Origin: CAWCGU01 sp963795195
GTDB lineage: Bacteria; Actinomycetota; Thermoleophilia; Solirubrobacterales; 70-9
Reading direction: 5' to 3'
NCBI GenBank assembly: GCA_963795195.1
Contig: CAWCGU010000006.1
Location: forward strand, 124,001-188,000
DNA: 64,000 nucleotides
Below, in pieces: positions 9,101 through 17,544 of the stretch. Both the position numbers and the translations under genes were made by a program. Each line of letters opens with the position of its first letter. The stretch's first letter is position 1. The notes under the pieces are model-generated. The model worked only from the letters and a program-made list of their open reading frames with translations. It searched no databases and was not told the origin of the DNA.

Positions 9101-10508
9101 AAGAGTTGCCGATCACTCGGGTCCCCGGCCGGTAGTAGGAGCGGCCGTCGTCTATCTCCTTGGTCAGCTGCAGGTCGCCGATCGGGGAGTCGCCCTCGGA
9201 GCCCAGTCGCACGAGCAGGGCCCGATCGTCGAGCGGCATATCGTCGTTCTCGGCGCCGGCGACGACCACCTTGGTCGAGGTGACCGGAACGATCGCATTA
9301 GGCCGAGTCTCGGTGCTGAGGCCGAAGTTCTGCTCGACCGCGGCGGCCCCGCCGGTCGCGAACTCCGTATCGGGCTCCCCCGCTGCGGTCAGGCGCCCGA
9401 AGATGCTCTTGTCGTCTGTGGGGTCATAGCCGGCGACCGTGATCTCGCCTCCGGGCATGACCGCGAGATCGGTCGGGAAAGGCTCGAGTCCGAACGGCGC
9501 AAACTCGATTACGCCGGCCGGAGGCGAGGGAGAGAAGCTGGTGTCGACCTCGCCCTCCTCGTCGAGACGCGTGACCTCGAACTGGCCGCCGCCGGCTCCC
9601 GCGATGACCCGGTTCTGAGCGTCGATCGCCATCCCGCCGAGCGAATCCGTGTCGAGCGGCGTCGTTGCCACGCCGGGGTCAGGGCCATTGTCGTTGTAGT
9701 TGGCGTCCAGGTCGCCGGCATCGTCGAAGCGGGCGACGAAGGTGCCCCCCGGCCCCGAGCCCATCGCCAGCGGGATGCCGTGGTCGTCGAGGACGAGCTC
9801 GCCGACCGTGTTGGTGCCGGCGATCGCAGGGGTCGCGATTCCGTCACCAGAAAAGCCGGGGTCCGGAGCGCCGTTCGGGCTCAACCGGGCGACGATGAAC
9901 TCGTTGCCGGGTCCGGCTCCGAGCGCGCTGAAGTAGATCTTGTCGTCGGCATTGGGCCCCGTCTGGTTGACGGCCAGGCCGCCGACCCGGTCGACGTTGA
10001 GAGCCCCAAGTGGGGTCACGTACTTGTTGAAGGACGCCATGCTGGGAAAGCTCTGGTCGATGGCCCCCGCGGCCGTCAGCCGCGTCAGGAAGGCACGGTT
10101 GTCCGCCCCCTGCTCGGCCTCGCCGGCCACCAGCAGCCTGCCGTCGTTGAGCGCGACGACCCGCGAAGCAGCCGCGTTGTCAAAGGCGAAGGCGCCGACG
10201 AAGGCCCCGTCTCCGCCGCCGAAGCTGGAGTCGAGCGCCCCGTCCGGCGTGAACTTGGCAACGAGGAAGCCGTCGCTGCTCTCACCGGCGGCGACGATGG
10301 ACCCATCCCCGAGCTCGATTACGTCCCTGAAGATCGACTGAGTTCCGAAGACATCGCCCTCATCCGTGAAAACGCCGGCGAGGCCCACGTTCGAAAAGCT
10401 TGGATCGACATCCGCCGGGCGCGCCAAAGCGGCCCCCGGCAGCACAATCGACGCAGCGCTCAGCAACCCGGCGAGGATCGCCCCGAGTCGCCCTCCTCGC
10501 CGAGTCAT
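6141..10508 (-). CDS. Giant secreted delta-60 repeat / PKD-like protein
   Basis: 1455 aa with a cleavable signal peptide (LGAILAGLLSAASIVLPGAALA). Residues about 30-440 are delta-60 (DUF5122) repeats, seen as recurring L-x-DGSIVAAG / F-x-x-GALD-x-SFGG units that probably form a beta-propeller. Residues about 455-640 hold two PKD/Ig-like units (SQDLDGTIVKREY and SEDPDGTIVKYEW). A long unassigned region with scattered Cys follows, and the C-terminus (about 1355-1455) is a fibronectin-III-like, Arg-rich segment with no sortase motif. Function unknown; surface or extracellular role inferred. It lies divergent from the LuxR-type regulator. Confidence 0.85.
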   Translation of the reverse strand: MTRRGGRLGAILAGLLSAASIVLPGAALARPADVDPSFSNVGLAGVFTDEGDVFGTQSIFRDVIELGDGSIVAAGESSDGFLVAKFTPDGALDSSFGGGDGAFVGAFAFDNAAASRVVALNDGRLLVAGEAEQGADNRAFLTRLTAAGAIDQSFPSMASFNKYVTPLGALNVDRVGGLAVNQTGPNADDKIYFSALGAGPGNEFIVARLSPNGAPDPGFSGDGIATPAIAGTNTVGELVLDDHGIPLAMGSGPGGTFVARFDDAGDLDANYNDNGPDPGVATTPLDTDSLGGMAIDAQNRVIAGAGGGQFEVTRLDEEGEVDTSFSPSPPAGVIEFAPFGLEPFPTDLAVMPGGEITVAGYDPTDDKSIFGRLTAAGEPDTEFATGGAAAVEQNFGLSTETRPNAIVPVTSTKVVVAGAENDDMPLDDRALLVRLGSEGDSPIGDLQLTKEIDDGRSYYRPGTRVIGNSSASQDLDGTIVKREYSINDGVFVQGGTTHVFTLPQLGGSQAEIIRLNVRLTDDDNHAVVVQREVEVRPVAGPKVGLKVIDGNTSIGKTDGRYFVPVNRAVRFDARTSEDPDGTIVKYEWAQPGAGFQPLGDNPSFTFDTPGVTELQLRLTDDEGIQTTETIPIEVAPPLCETTRPEVKVGQVVAKANCFTFLKKGKNKEVYTTPQKATINGIGLTVIGAGPITITATKSGSSVSVDVDVPSAIVRGVGAGDTPVETQSGGKVDWTVDSGGKLTGLKVAPNATLGTIRLLDVTAAKLSKTGIATLTLKPELPAEFGGRVPDKQPLFELGSSEAQSSGVLEPFSFEVKNVPLDPVWINLLKIEYQGNGNWLFEGRGELTDPMAIGICGQVRILNGAFASAHLEATLSNEFGNSCPNGEAGPDGLQVMSQVFISRITGDLEFLPEGYESKCVRTGVDIIDMSYWRDVTGLGFDTIPDIAVDYGYPTSAFCVSVNFNLGPKVLGIRLAKGFIKAGFAAYKDPKPDVFFAKGGVDILGDVLTGRPGSEYDVNASVEIWTNGYLDVRADGFLNFEDLVTLDGRVIFEARLSKKQFDAWGWVQACVGDIFCDGAEARVSGVGAGACRRGTGPDFGGWVKWNGDWTPYLWGCDLSEIKQYVDPGQAGPKYYPVDADGKPITSSASSGAAGPQARSAAGEPDPDNGRTFRIEPGQETAVVSVEGVGALPKFTLQEPGGRTIIYDGVDRENIEVDQANNVSIADSLQYHVANIAIGSPKAGKWLFTVDSGSVPVTGLTVGAGTPPELEADVTKEDGEYVLDYEGELEDGEQVRFTEDGASINGPIGSDAQASVSAAAGRDGKVSGEIPFEPAPGSSEKRDIVAFVTYADGRAGPRLVVGSYKAPPAPRPGPIKNLKLVRRGKVLTASFARDSDSDRYEVFFELANGKTRHSITTKTRVSMRRVPARTGARVTVTPMADGGVGGKPRVARVKRAPRR

Positions 10509-10651
10509 TTGCTCTGCAAACCCCGCATCAAGTTCATGCCCATCTTCGCCCCGACTCCGACGATCTTATGGGTGCAGCGGCGAGAGTCAATGCCTCAACC
10601 CCAATATCAGGGAAAAGATCAGGGATCGGATTCGATATACGGTCTGTGCGC

Positions 10652-13504
10652 ATGGAGGCAACGTCGGCCCTCGAAGAGCGCCCACCCAGAACCAGACTGA
10701 TCGAGCGGGAACCAGAGCTCGAGGCGATCGCACGGCTGCTGCGAGCCGCTGGCGGCGGCGAGGGCGGCTTCGGGCTGATCGAGGGGGTGCCCGGCATCGG
10801 TAAGTCGGCGCTGATTAGCGAGTCGCGGTTGAGCGCGGAGGCCCAGGGGTTCACCGTCATCGCCGCGCGCGGGCGGGAGCTGGAGATCGATTTTCCGTTT
10901 GGGGTCGCGCGCCAGCTATTCGAAAGTGTCCTCGACGGGCTGAGCCCGGCTGAACGAGACGAGATCATGGCCGGCGCGCCAGGCCTTGCGGAGTCGGTCT
11001 TTGCCCGCGGCGGCGCGGGTGTCCAGGTCGACCCCGGTTACGGAATCCTCCACGGGCTCTTCTGGCTGACGTCGAACCTGGCCGATCGCCGGCCGCTGCT
11101 GATCACGATCGACGATCTGCAGTGGGCCGACCCCGCCTCGCTTCGGTTTGTCGGCTTTCTCGCCAACAGGATTGACGGGTTGCCCGCGCTCGTCTTGGCT
11201 GGATCCCGAGGCGCTGGAAGTGACGATCGCACTGCGACCCTGCTCGACGGTCTGCGGCTGGACCCCTCGGCCTCGTTTGTCACGCCGCCGGCGCTCAGCC
11301 GGGCTGGCGTGCGGAAGCTTCTGGATGACGCCGGCGGCGCGGAGCTCGCCGCGCTCGCCGAGGTCTGCCATGAGCTCACCGGCGGCAACCCCTTCCTGCT
11401 CCGGGAACTTGCGCGCGAGATCCGCGCGGCGTCGCCGGACAGCAGGCTCTCCGAGGTCAACATTCGGGAGCTCGGCCCGGAGCGCATCGGCACGGCGGCG
11501 CTGGCGCGAATCCAAAGGCTGCCCACCGGGGCCTCCGCCCTGGCAAAAGCTGTTGCGATCCTAGGCGACGACGTTTTGCTCGAGACTGCGAGCGGCCTCG
11601 CGAACCTCGAGACTGCAGCGGCGTCGAGTCTCGCCGACCAGCTCGACGCCGATGACGTCTTCGCCGGCGGACGCCCGCTTCGGTTCCAGCATCCGATCGT
11701 GCGCTCTGCCGTCTACCTCTCGATACCCGAAGCGGAGCGATCGCGTGCACACGGCGCGGCGGCCGCCCTGCTTCGCGAGCGCGGGGAGCCCCTCGAGGTC
11801 GTGGCCGGCCAGCTCCGCCACACCGAGCCGACAGGGGACCAGGAAACCGTGCGCATCCTCGCCGAGGCAGCCGACGACGCGATCGCCCGCGGTGCCGCCG
11901 AAACCGCCGCCGATCTGCTCTCCAGGGCGCTACTGGAGCCCCCACCCCCCGAGCAGCGCGCCGGATTGCTGCTGACCTGCGGCAAGGCGCTGAAGCAAGC
12001 CGGGCTCGAGACTGCGATCGAGACCCTGGAAGCCGCCGTCAAAGCGGAGCCGCCGCCGGGGCTGAGGGCGGAGATCGCCGCCGAGCTGGGTGAGCTCTTG
12101 AGCGTTAACGGCCGCGACGCTGAGGCGATGCCGATCCTCACAGCGGCCCTCGACGCCGCCTTGGATGCAGGCCTCGACCAGGCTGCCGATCGAGTTCGCG
12201 GAACGATGCTCGTGCTCGCCAACGCCTTTCCCAGCACCCGGCAGGCTGTCTATCCGTACATGGAGCAGGCACTCGCGGCGACTGAAGGAACGGACGTATC
12301 GCCCGTGCTGATCGCGCACACCGCCCTGGAACACGCCATTGCGATCGGCACAGCCGCCAGCGCGGCCGAGCTGGGGCGCCGCGCCCACGAGGCGGGGCTG
12401 ATCGAGCTGGTCACCGCAGACGTGCCGCCGGTCTACATCGGAGCCGCGGGACTCTGGTGCTCGGACCTCTACGCCGAAGCGGATCACTGGCTGACCGTGG
12501 CCCTCGACGACGCCCGCCGTCGCGGCTCGCCGATCGCTTTCGTGCTCGCCTCGGGCTTCCGGGCTGTAAATCGCCAGCGAGCGGGCCGGCTCGCCGCGGC
12601 GGAATCCGACGCCATGGCCGCGCTCGGAATCGGCCAGCACGGCGGCTGGGCACACGTGGGCCTCGTCGTCTCGGCCGCAACGATGATTCACATCCTGGTG
12701 GCGAGGGGTGAGCTCGACGCATCCGATGAGTTCGCGGCGATGCTGGAACACGGGGAGGTACCCCCCGAGCTCAGTCTCACCCAAAGGCTCCGCCATGCCG
12801 TCGCCGAGCTGCGCCGGGTACAGGGGCGAACAGCGGAGGCGATCGCGCTGTTCGATCTGCTCGCCGGCTGGGAGCGGGCCTGGGGGGCCGGCACCGATTC
12901 CTGGGTTCGCTGGCGACAAGGAGCTGCGCTTGCGCACCTCGACGCCGGGAACGAGGAACGCGCGGCCGAGCTCGCCCGCGAAAGCGTCGAGATGGCCCAA
13001 GCCTACGGCGCGCCCGGCTACATCGGCTCCTCGTTGCGAGTCGCGGCGACGGTCGGGGCCGGCGAATCTCCGGTCGAAACGCTGCAGGAGGCCGTGGCGA
13101 TCCTCGGGAGCTCGGAAGCAAGACTCGAATACGCGCGTGCGCTGCTGGAACTCGGGCGAGCGCTCTCCTCCGAGGGATCGAACGAGCTCGCGCGTGAGCC
13201 GCTCGCCCAGGCGCAGGAACTCGCCCGTGAAACCGGGGCGAGCGCGATCGAGCGTGAAGCCCTCGACCAGCTGGTGGCCACCGGGGCACGACCGCGGCGG
13301 CCACGGCAGTCCGGCGCCGCGGGACTGACCGCCGCCGAATTGCGCGTCGCCGAGATGGCTGCGGATGGACTGTCCAACCGCGAGATCGCCCAGGCCCTGT
13401 TCGTGACGCAGAAGACGGTCGAAACACACCTCGGCCGCTCCTACCGCAAGCTCGGTATCCGCTCGCGCGGCCAGCTTGCGGGTCGTCTGGACCTGGCCGC
13501 CTGA
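10652..13504 (+). CDS. Large ATP-binding LuxR-family (LAL/MalT-type) regulator
   Basis: A 950-aa STAND-like regulator. Walker A GVPGIGKS is near residue 45 and Walker B LLITIDDLQWAD near residue 150; the middle 500 residues are Ala-rich helical repeats (TPR-like), and the last 65 residues are a LuxR helix-turn-helix (LTAAELRVAEMAADGLSNRE). ATG 10652 was chosen because the first conserved residues (RLIEREPELEAI) follow it; a GTG two codons earlier is possible, and no clear ribosome site is visible. Ligand and targets are unknown. It is divergent from the giant secreted protein, which it may control. Confidence 0.88.
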   Translation: MEATSALEERPPRTRLIEREPELEAIARLLRAAGGGEGGFGLIEGVPGIGKSALISESRLSAEAQGFTVIAARGRELEIDFPFGVARQLFESVLDGLSPAERDEIMAGAPGLAESVFARGGAGVQVDPGYGILHGLFWLTSNLADRRPLLITIDDLQWADPASLRFVGFLANRIDGLPALVLAGSRGAGSDDRTATLLDGLRLDPSASFVTPPALSRAGVRKLLDDAGGAELAALAEVCHELTGGNPFLLRELAREIRAASPDSRLSEVNIRELGPERIGTAALARIQRLPTGASALAKAVAILGDDVLLETASGLANLETAAASSLADQLDADDVFAGGRPLRFQHPIVRSAVYLSIPEAERSRAHGAAAALLRERGEPLEVVAGQLRHTEPTGDQETVRILAEAADDAIARGAAETAADLLSRALLEPPPPEQRAGLLLTCGKALKQAGLETAIETLEAAVKAEPPPGLRAEIAAELGELLSVNGRDAEAMPILTAALDAALDAGLDQAADRVRGTMLVLANAFPSTRQAVYPYMEQALAATEGTDVSPVLIAHTALEHAIAIGTAASAAELGRRAHEAGLIELVTADVPPVYIGAAGLWCSDLYAEADHWLTVALDDARRRGSPIAFVLASGFRAVNRQRAGRLAAAESDAMAALGIGQHGGWAHVGLVVSAATMIHILVARGELDASDEFAAMLEHGEVPPELSLTQRLRHAVAELRRVQGRTAEAIALFDLLAGWERAWGAGTDSWVRWRQGAALAHLDAGNEERAAELARESVEMAQAYGAPGYIGSSLRVAATVGAGESPVETLQEAVAILGSSEARLEYARALLELGRALSSEGSNELAREPLAQAQELARETGASAIEREALDQLVATGARPRRPRQSGAAGLTAAELRVAEMAADGLSNREIAQALFVTQKTVETHLGRSYRKLGIRSRGQLAGRLDLAA

Positions 13505-13513
13505 CCAAATCGA

Positions 13514-14158
13514 CTACGCGGCATCGGCACGTTCGATCAGACCGCCGAGTCCGTGCCAGAGTTGCGCTGTCGCAGCCGCCACGACGTGCTCGCGGGGCAC
13601 CTCACGGTGGTCGTACCACCAGCCGGCCAGCCCGTCCGTCGAGGCCCTCGCAGCTTCGGCCAGCATCTGCGCCGCCAGTCCTCGCTCAACTCCCTTGAGG
13701 ATTGGTCCTGGGGGAGCGACGGCATCAATGACCGCGGCGATTGCGATCGTTGCGTTGCCGCGCACGCGTTTGTGGACCGTGTCGATCTCCGGGTCCGGCG
13801 GCGGGTCGCGGAAGATGAAGCGCCAAACGAACGGGTCCTCCTCCATGAACTCGAAGAACGCCTCCGAGGCTGCCCGCACCAGTTCGTAAGGCGTCGCCCC
13901 GGGGATGAACCGCACCGAGCGCTCGATCAGGGCCCGTCCGTGGACTTCGAGCAGCGCGACGTAGAGCTCGCGCTTACCGTCAGGAAAATGGTCGTAGATG
14001 ACCGAGGCGACAACCCCTGCGCGCGCCGCGATCTCCCCCATCGACGCGCCCTGGTAACCGCGCTTAGCGAAGACCTCCAGCGCGCCCGCTTCAATGCGCC
14101 CGCGCCGCGCCTCGGCGCTGAGGCGCTTGCGAGCTGGCTTTGCTCCCTGGACACCCAT
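13514..14158 (-). CDS. TetR-family repressor
   Basis: A 214-aa regulator. The N-terminal helix-turn-helix (residues about 12-60) reads RGRIEAGALEVFAKRGYQ ... GVVASVIYDHFPDGK, followed by an all-helical ligand domain. It is divergent from the membrane/AhpD fusion gene, and the 85-bp gap carries two near-perfect 18-bp inverted repeats, the expected arrangement for a repressor that controls itself and its neighbour. Ligand unknown. Confidence 0.92.
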   Translation of the reverse strand: MGVQGAKPARKRLSAEARRGRIEAGALEVFAKRGYQGASMGEIAARAGVVASVIYDHFPDGKRELYVALLEVHGRALIERSVRFIPGATPYELVRAASEAFFEFMEEDPFVWRFIFRDPPPDPEIDTVHKRVRGNATIAIAAVIDAVAPPGPILKGVERGLAAQMLAEAARASTDGLAGWWYDHREVPREHVVAAATAQLWHGLGGLIERADAA

Positions 14159-14169
14159 GGTCGGGCCAA

Positions 14170-14187
14170 ACCGAATGGCCGTTCGGT
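14170..14187. promoter_or_regulatory. TetR operator 1 (inverted repeat)
   Basis: ACCGAAT-GGCC-GTTCGGT: 7-bp half-sites separated by 4 bp, with one non-complementary pair. It lies 11 bp before the tetR start and matches operator 2 in sequence and spacing. Confidence 0.85.
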
Positions 14188-14201
14188 AGTGTACGGTACT
14201 A

Positions 14202-14219
14202 ACCGAATCACTATTCGGT
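14202..14219. promoter_or_regulatory. TetR operator 2 (perfect inverted repeat)
   Basis: ACCGAAT-CACT-ATTCGGT, perfect 7-bp arms. Its centre is 32 bp (about three helical turns) from that of operator 1, so two dimers could bind the same DNA face. It lies 24 bp before the fusion gene start, over its likely promoter. Confidence 0.88.
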
Positions 14220-14243
14220 CTAGATCAAGGGAGGCAAGAAGGA

Positions 14244-15266
14244 ATGCGGCGAAGCGGAATCATCAGGGCCGGGTTGCTTGCGCTGGGCCTCCCCCAGCTC
14301 CTGATCGGACTTTGGGCGACCCTTGATACCCAGGGGTGGTTCAAAAGTTTCCCGGGCCCCGGCGCAAGCGACTGGCTGCCGGTCTATGGCGGCTACAACG
14401 AGCACCTCGCGCTGGACGTCGGGGCGACCTTCGTGGGGATCGGCGCCGCGCTGGTTCTCGCCGCCGTCTGGATGGAGCGCCGCGCGGTCCAGGTTGCGCT
14501 AGTCGCATATTTTCTGTACTCCCTCCCTCACTTCATCTACCACCTCGGTGCCGACGACGCGCTTCCCAGCGGCGAGCAGATCGCCAGCGGCACCGCGCTG
14601 GCGCTGGCCACGATCGTCTCCGCCACTTTGCTGGCGATGACTCGGCAGCCTGCGCTGAAGGCCAAGGGACCGGCCGCCTCCTCTGCGAATGGAGCCGCGA
14701 GGATCACACCCAAGACGAAGGGCGTCTTCGCCCGATTCGGCAACTGGTACGCAAAACGCTCCTACGGCGGCGAAGTGACTCCAGGGGCGGTCTTCGCCAA
14801 CCACCCGAAACTCGCCGCCGGCTACGGCGCGCTCGAGCTGGCGACCGAGCGCTCTCACCTGGTCGACGAAAAGCTCAAGGCGCTGGCCGAGATCAAGACG
14901 GCGGCGGTGGTCAATTGCGAGTGGTGCATCGATTTCGGCTCATTCATCGCCCACAAGCACGGCATCCCAGACGAGCAGCTTTCGGAGCTGCCGCGCTACC
15001 GCGACAGCTCCGCCTACAACGAGCTCGAGAAGCTGGTCCTCGACTACGCCGTCGCGATGACCCGCACCCCGTCAGAAGTCGACGACGACCTCTTCGGACG
15101 CCTACGCGCGCATTTCGACGACGCGCAGCTCGTCGAGCTGACGAGCGCAGTCGCCATCGAGAACTTCCGGGCCCGGTTCAACGGCGCCACAGGAATGGCC
15201 GCTCAGGGATTCGCGGAGGGAATGGTCTGCGTGGTTCCGGAACCGGCCGTCGCCGCACCCGCCTGA
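14244..15266 (+). CDS. Fusion of four-helix membrane domain and AhpD/carboxymuconolactone decarboxylase-like domain
   Basis: A 340-aa protein. Residues 1-135 form about four TM segments with a WFKSFPGPG ... YNEHLALDVGA pattern seen in an uncharacterised actinobacterial membrane family. Residues about 165-330 are an AhpD/CMD-like domain with the redox pair in VNCEWCIDFGS and the downstream helix that forms the alkylhydroperoxidase active site. This suggests membrane-tethered peroxide or thiol-redox chemistry; the substrate is unknown. A GGGAGG ribosome site precedes the ATG. Controlled by the divergent TetR through the two operators. Confidence 0.85.
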   Translation: MRRSGIIRAGLLALGLPQLLIGLWATLDTQGWFKSFPGPGASDWLPVYGGYNEHLALDVGATFVGIGAALVLAAVWMERRAVQVALVAYFLYSLPHFIYHLGADDALPSGEQIASGTALALATIVSATLLAMTRQPALKAKGPAASSANGAARITPKTKGVFARFGNWYAKRSYGGEVTPGAVFANHPKLAAGYGALELATERSHLVDEKLKALAEIKTAAVVNCEWCIDFGSFIAHKHGIPDEQLSELPRYRDSSAYNELEKLVLDYAVAMTRTPSEVDDDLFGRLRAHFDDAQLVELTSAVAIENFRARFNGATGMAAQGFAEGMVCVVPEPAVAAPA

Positions 15267-15339
15267 GGCCAGATCCGCTTCCAGTGCCTGCCATGGCCGC
15301 CGATTCGCTGCACCCCCCGACCCGCCGGCTGATCCGCCC

Positions 15340-15368
15340 CGGGACCCGGTGACAGACACCGACCCGCC
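15340..15368. repeat. GGTGACAGACACC hairpin between convergent genes
   Basis: The plus strand reads CCCGGTGACAGACACCGACCC, an imperfect inverted repeat with CGGTG/CACCG arms. It lies between the ends of the fusion gene and ispG and could act as a bidirectional terminator. The GGTGTCTGTCACC core resembles REP-like interspersed repeats that I recall from many bacteria; copy number here cannot be judged. Confidence 0.5.
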
Positions 15369-15379
15369 CGTCTGCGACG

Positions 15380-16636
15380 CTACGCCCGGGTGAAGCGGCG
15401 GCTGACCGTCGGCGAGGCTTCCTCGTCGAGCAGCACCTTGTCCGTCTCGCCCGACTCGGCAGCCTCGTGCTCCATCTGAGCGATTCGCTCCGGCGTCAGC
15501 TCGCCGGCATTCTCCTCCTCGATCTTCTGCAGCCATTCGGCCCCTTCGGCGGCCTTGGAGGGATCGACCTCGACCTCTCCCCCGCGCCCGACCGACTTGT
15601 CAATTTCCTCGAAGAGCGCCTTGACCAGGTCGTCCTGGGGAACCTTGCGAAGCGGTTTGCCGTGGGCGAAGATCAGGCCCTCGTTCTTGGCTCCGGTGAT
15701 GCCGAAATCGGCGTGTGAGGCCTCGCCGATCCCGTTGACCGCGCAGCCGAGCACGGCCACCTCGATCGGCTCGGTGTAGGCCTCGAGGCGGCGTTCGATC
15801 TCGGCGACGACCGTGTCCATGTCGAACTGCAGGCGCCCGCAGGTCGGGCAGGCGATCAGGACGGGGCCGCGTTCGCGCAGCTGCAGCGCTTTGAGGATCT
15901 CCCAGGCGACCTTGACCTCCTCCTCGGCGTGGAAGGTCGAGAGGCTGATCCGGATCGTGTCGCCGATCCCGTCGGCGAGCAGCGTGCCGAGGCCGACCGA
16001 CGACTTCAGCGAGCCCGACCACTTCGTACCGGCCTCGGTGATCCCGAGGTGAAGTGGATATGGAATGCGTTCGGAGAGCCGGCGGTTGGCCGCGATCGTG
16101 TTGGGAACGTTGGTCGACTTGATCGAAACCTTGAAATTCTCGAAGTCGAGCGACTCCATCAGCTCGACGAACTCGACCGCGGCCTGGACGAGCGCCTCGA
16201 CCGGCTGGTCGCGCTCGAGCTCGTGCAGATGCTTGGGAAGCGAGCCGGAGTTGACCCCGATCCGCATCGGCACGTTCGCGGCGGTGGCCTTGGCGGCGAC
16301 CTCGGCGACCTTCTCGCGGCCGCCGATGTTCCCAGGGTTCAGCCGGATGCAGTGTGCACCTGCGTCGATCGCCTTCAGGGCAAGCGTGTGGTTGAAGTGG
16401 ATGTCCGCGATCACCGGGATCGGCGACTCCTTGACGATCGTCTTCAGCGCGACGATGTCGTCATCACGGGGCACCGCGACGCGGACGATGTCGGCGCCGG
16501 CCTCGGCGACCTTGCGGATCTGATCCATCGTCGCCTCGAGGTTGGCGGTCTCGGTCTTTGTCATCGTCTGCACGACAACAGGCGCGCCGCCGCCGATCGG
16601 CACGTCCTTGACCCAGATCTGACGCTTGGAAGCCAT
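15380..16636 (-). CDS. ispG: 4-hydroxy-3-methylbut-2-enyl diphosphate synthase
   Basis: A 418-aa [4Fe-4S] enzyme of the MEP isoprenoid pathway, making HMBPP from MEcPP. The N-terminal TIM barrel carries RLNPGNIGG, and the C-terminal cluster domain carries ACPTCGR and LGCAVNG (three Cys ligands; the Glu follows in NGIGE). ATG 16636 begins at the conserved region; the longer open frame upstream has no homology. The last 65 residues are an acidic extension beyond the usual end. It starts only 33 bp from the divergent GNAT gene. Confidence 0.95.
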   Translation of the reverse strand: MASKRQIWVKDVPIGGGAPVVVQTMTKTETANLEATMDQIRKVAEAGADIVRVAVPRDDDIVALKTIVKESPIPVIADIHFNHTLALKAIDAGAHCIRLNPGNIGGREKVAEVAAKATAANVPMRIGVNSGSLPKHLHELERDQPVEALVQAAVEFVELMESLDFENFKVSIKSTNVPNTIAANRRLSERIPYPLHLGITEAGTKWSGSLKSSVGLGTLLADGIGDTIRISLSTFHAEEEVKVAWEILKALQLRERGPVLIACPTCGRLQFDMDTVVAEIERRLEAYTEPIEVAVLGCAVNGIGEASHADFGITGAKNEGLIFAHGKPLRKVPQDDLVKALFEEIDKSVGRGGEVEVDPSKAAEGAEWLQKIEEENAGELTPERIAQMEHEAAESGETDKVLLDEEASPTVSRRFTRA

Positions 16637-16669
16637 GCCTACAGGGTACGCGGCCTTAAGGTTCCGCCG

Positions 16670-17470
16670 GTGAACGACAGCGAACTGACCGAGCGGGGGC
16701 ACCTCGCCTTTGCGGAGCGAGCCCGCGACGGTTCCCGCTTCGACGGCGGCGCGATCGACGAAGACGAGGAGCTGGTCCTTTACGCGTCGGGCACCAGCGA
16801 GTTCCCCGTGCTCGTCAACGGAGCCATTCCGACAGGCTCGCCCGACCCCGTCGCGGCCCTCGAGCGCGCCCGCGCATTCTTCGCAGAGCGCGAGCGCGGC
16901 TACACGCTGATCGTGCGCGACCTGCCGGATCACGACCGCGAGTGGGAGGCAGCTATCGAGGCGGCTGGATTCCCGCTGCTGCTTCCCCGTCACCCGGTGA
17001 TGGTCTGCGACGCGACGCTGCCAGGCCGAGCGTTCCCCGAGGGCGTCACGCTCCGCCAGGTCATCGATGAGGCTGGGTTCGAGGCCTTTCGCTCCGTGCA
17101 GGTCGCGGCGTTCCCCGCCATCGGGTTCCCGGCCGAGGAGGTGGCCAAGGTCCTCACCCCCGGATACGTGCTGCGCGACGACGCCGTCGCCTGGGTCGCC
17201 TGGATGGACGGCGAGCCGGTTGGCGCCGCGATGGCGATCCTCGACGACGGAATCGCCGGCGTCGTCTGGGTCGGCACGCTCGAGCGGGCGCGCGGGCGAG
17301 GGATCGCGGAAGCCTGTACGCGTGCCGTCACAAACTCCGGCTTCGAGCGTGGCGCGCAGGCGGCGTGGCTCGAAGCATCCGTGATGGGCGAGCCCGTCTA
17401 TGCGCGCATGGGCTACCGGCACCTTTTCGGGTACAAGCTCTACGTCAGCGGCACCCCCGAGGCAAACTGA
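16670..17470 (+). CDS. GNAT-family N-acetyltransferase
   Basis: A 266-aa protein with a degenerate N-terminal half and a C-terminal GNAT domain. The acetyl-CoA loop is RARGRGIAEACTRAV (about residue 205), followed by ASVMGEPVYARMGYRHLFGYKLY at the usual beta-6/7 position. GTG start chosen just after the ispG promoter gap; the open frame continues upstream but overlaps ispG. Substrate unknown. Confidence 0.82.
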   Translation: MNDSELTERGHLAFAERARDGSRFDGGAIDEDEELVLYASGTSEFPVLVNGAIPTGSPDPVAALERARAFFAERERGYTLIVRDLPDHDREWEAAIEAAGFPLLLPRHPVMVCDATLPGRAFPEGVTLRQVIDEAGFEAFRSVQVAAFPAIGFPAEEVAKVLTPGYVLRDDAVAWVAWMDGEPVGAAMAILDDGIAGVVWVGTLERARGRGIAEACTRAVTNSGFERGAQAAWLEASVMGEPVYARMGYRHLFGYKLYVSGTPEAN

Positions 17471-17544
17471 TCTGAGCCGCAACTTTCAGGCCCGGCGGCG
17501 GTCGTACTTAGACTGATCGTGAAATCGACCGAGGAGAGTCCCGC

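Noticed and set aside
8934..10700. 588-aa plus-strand open frame
   Set aside because: It lies antisense to the delta-60 protein; long shadows are usual at this GC content.
11930..13429. 499-aa minus-strand frame opposite the LuxR-type regulator
   Set aside because: The plus strand has Walker A, Walker B and LuxR HTH motifs; the minus frame has none.
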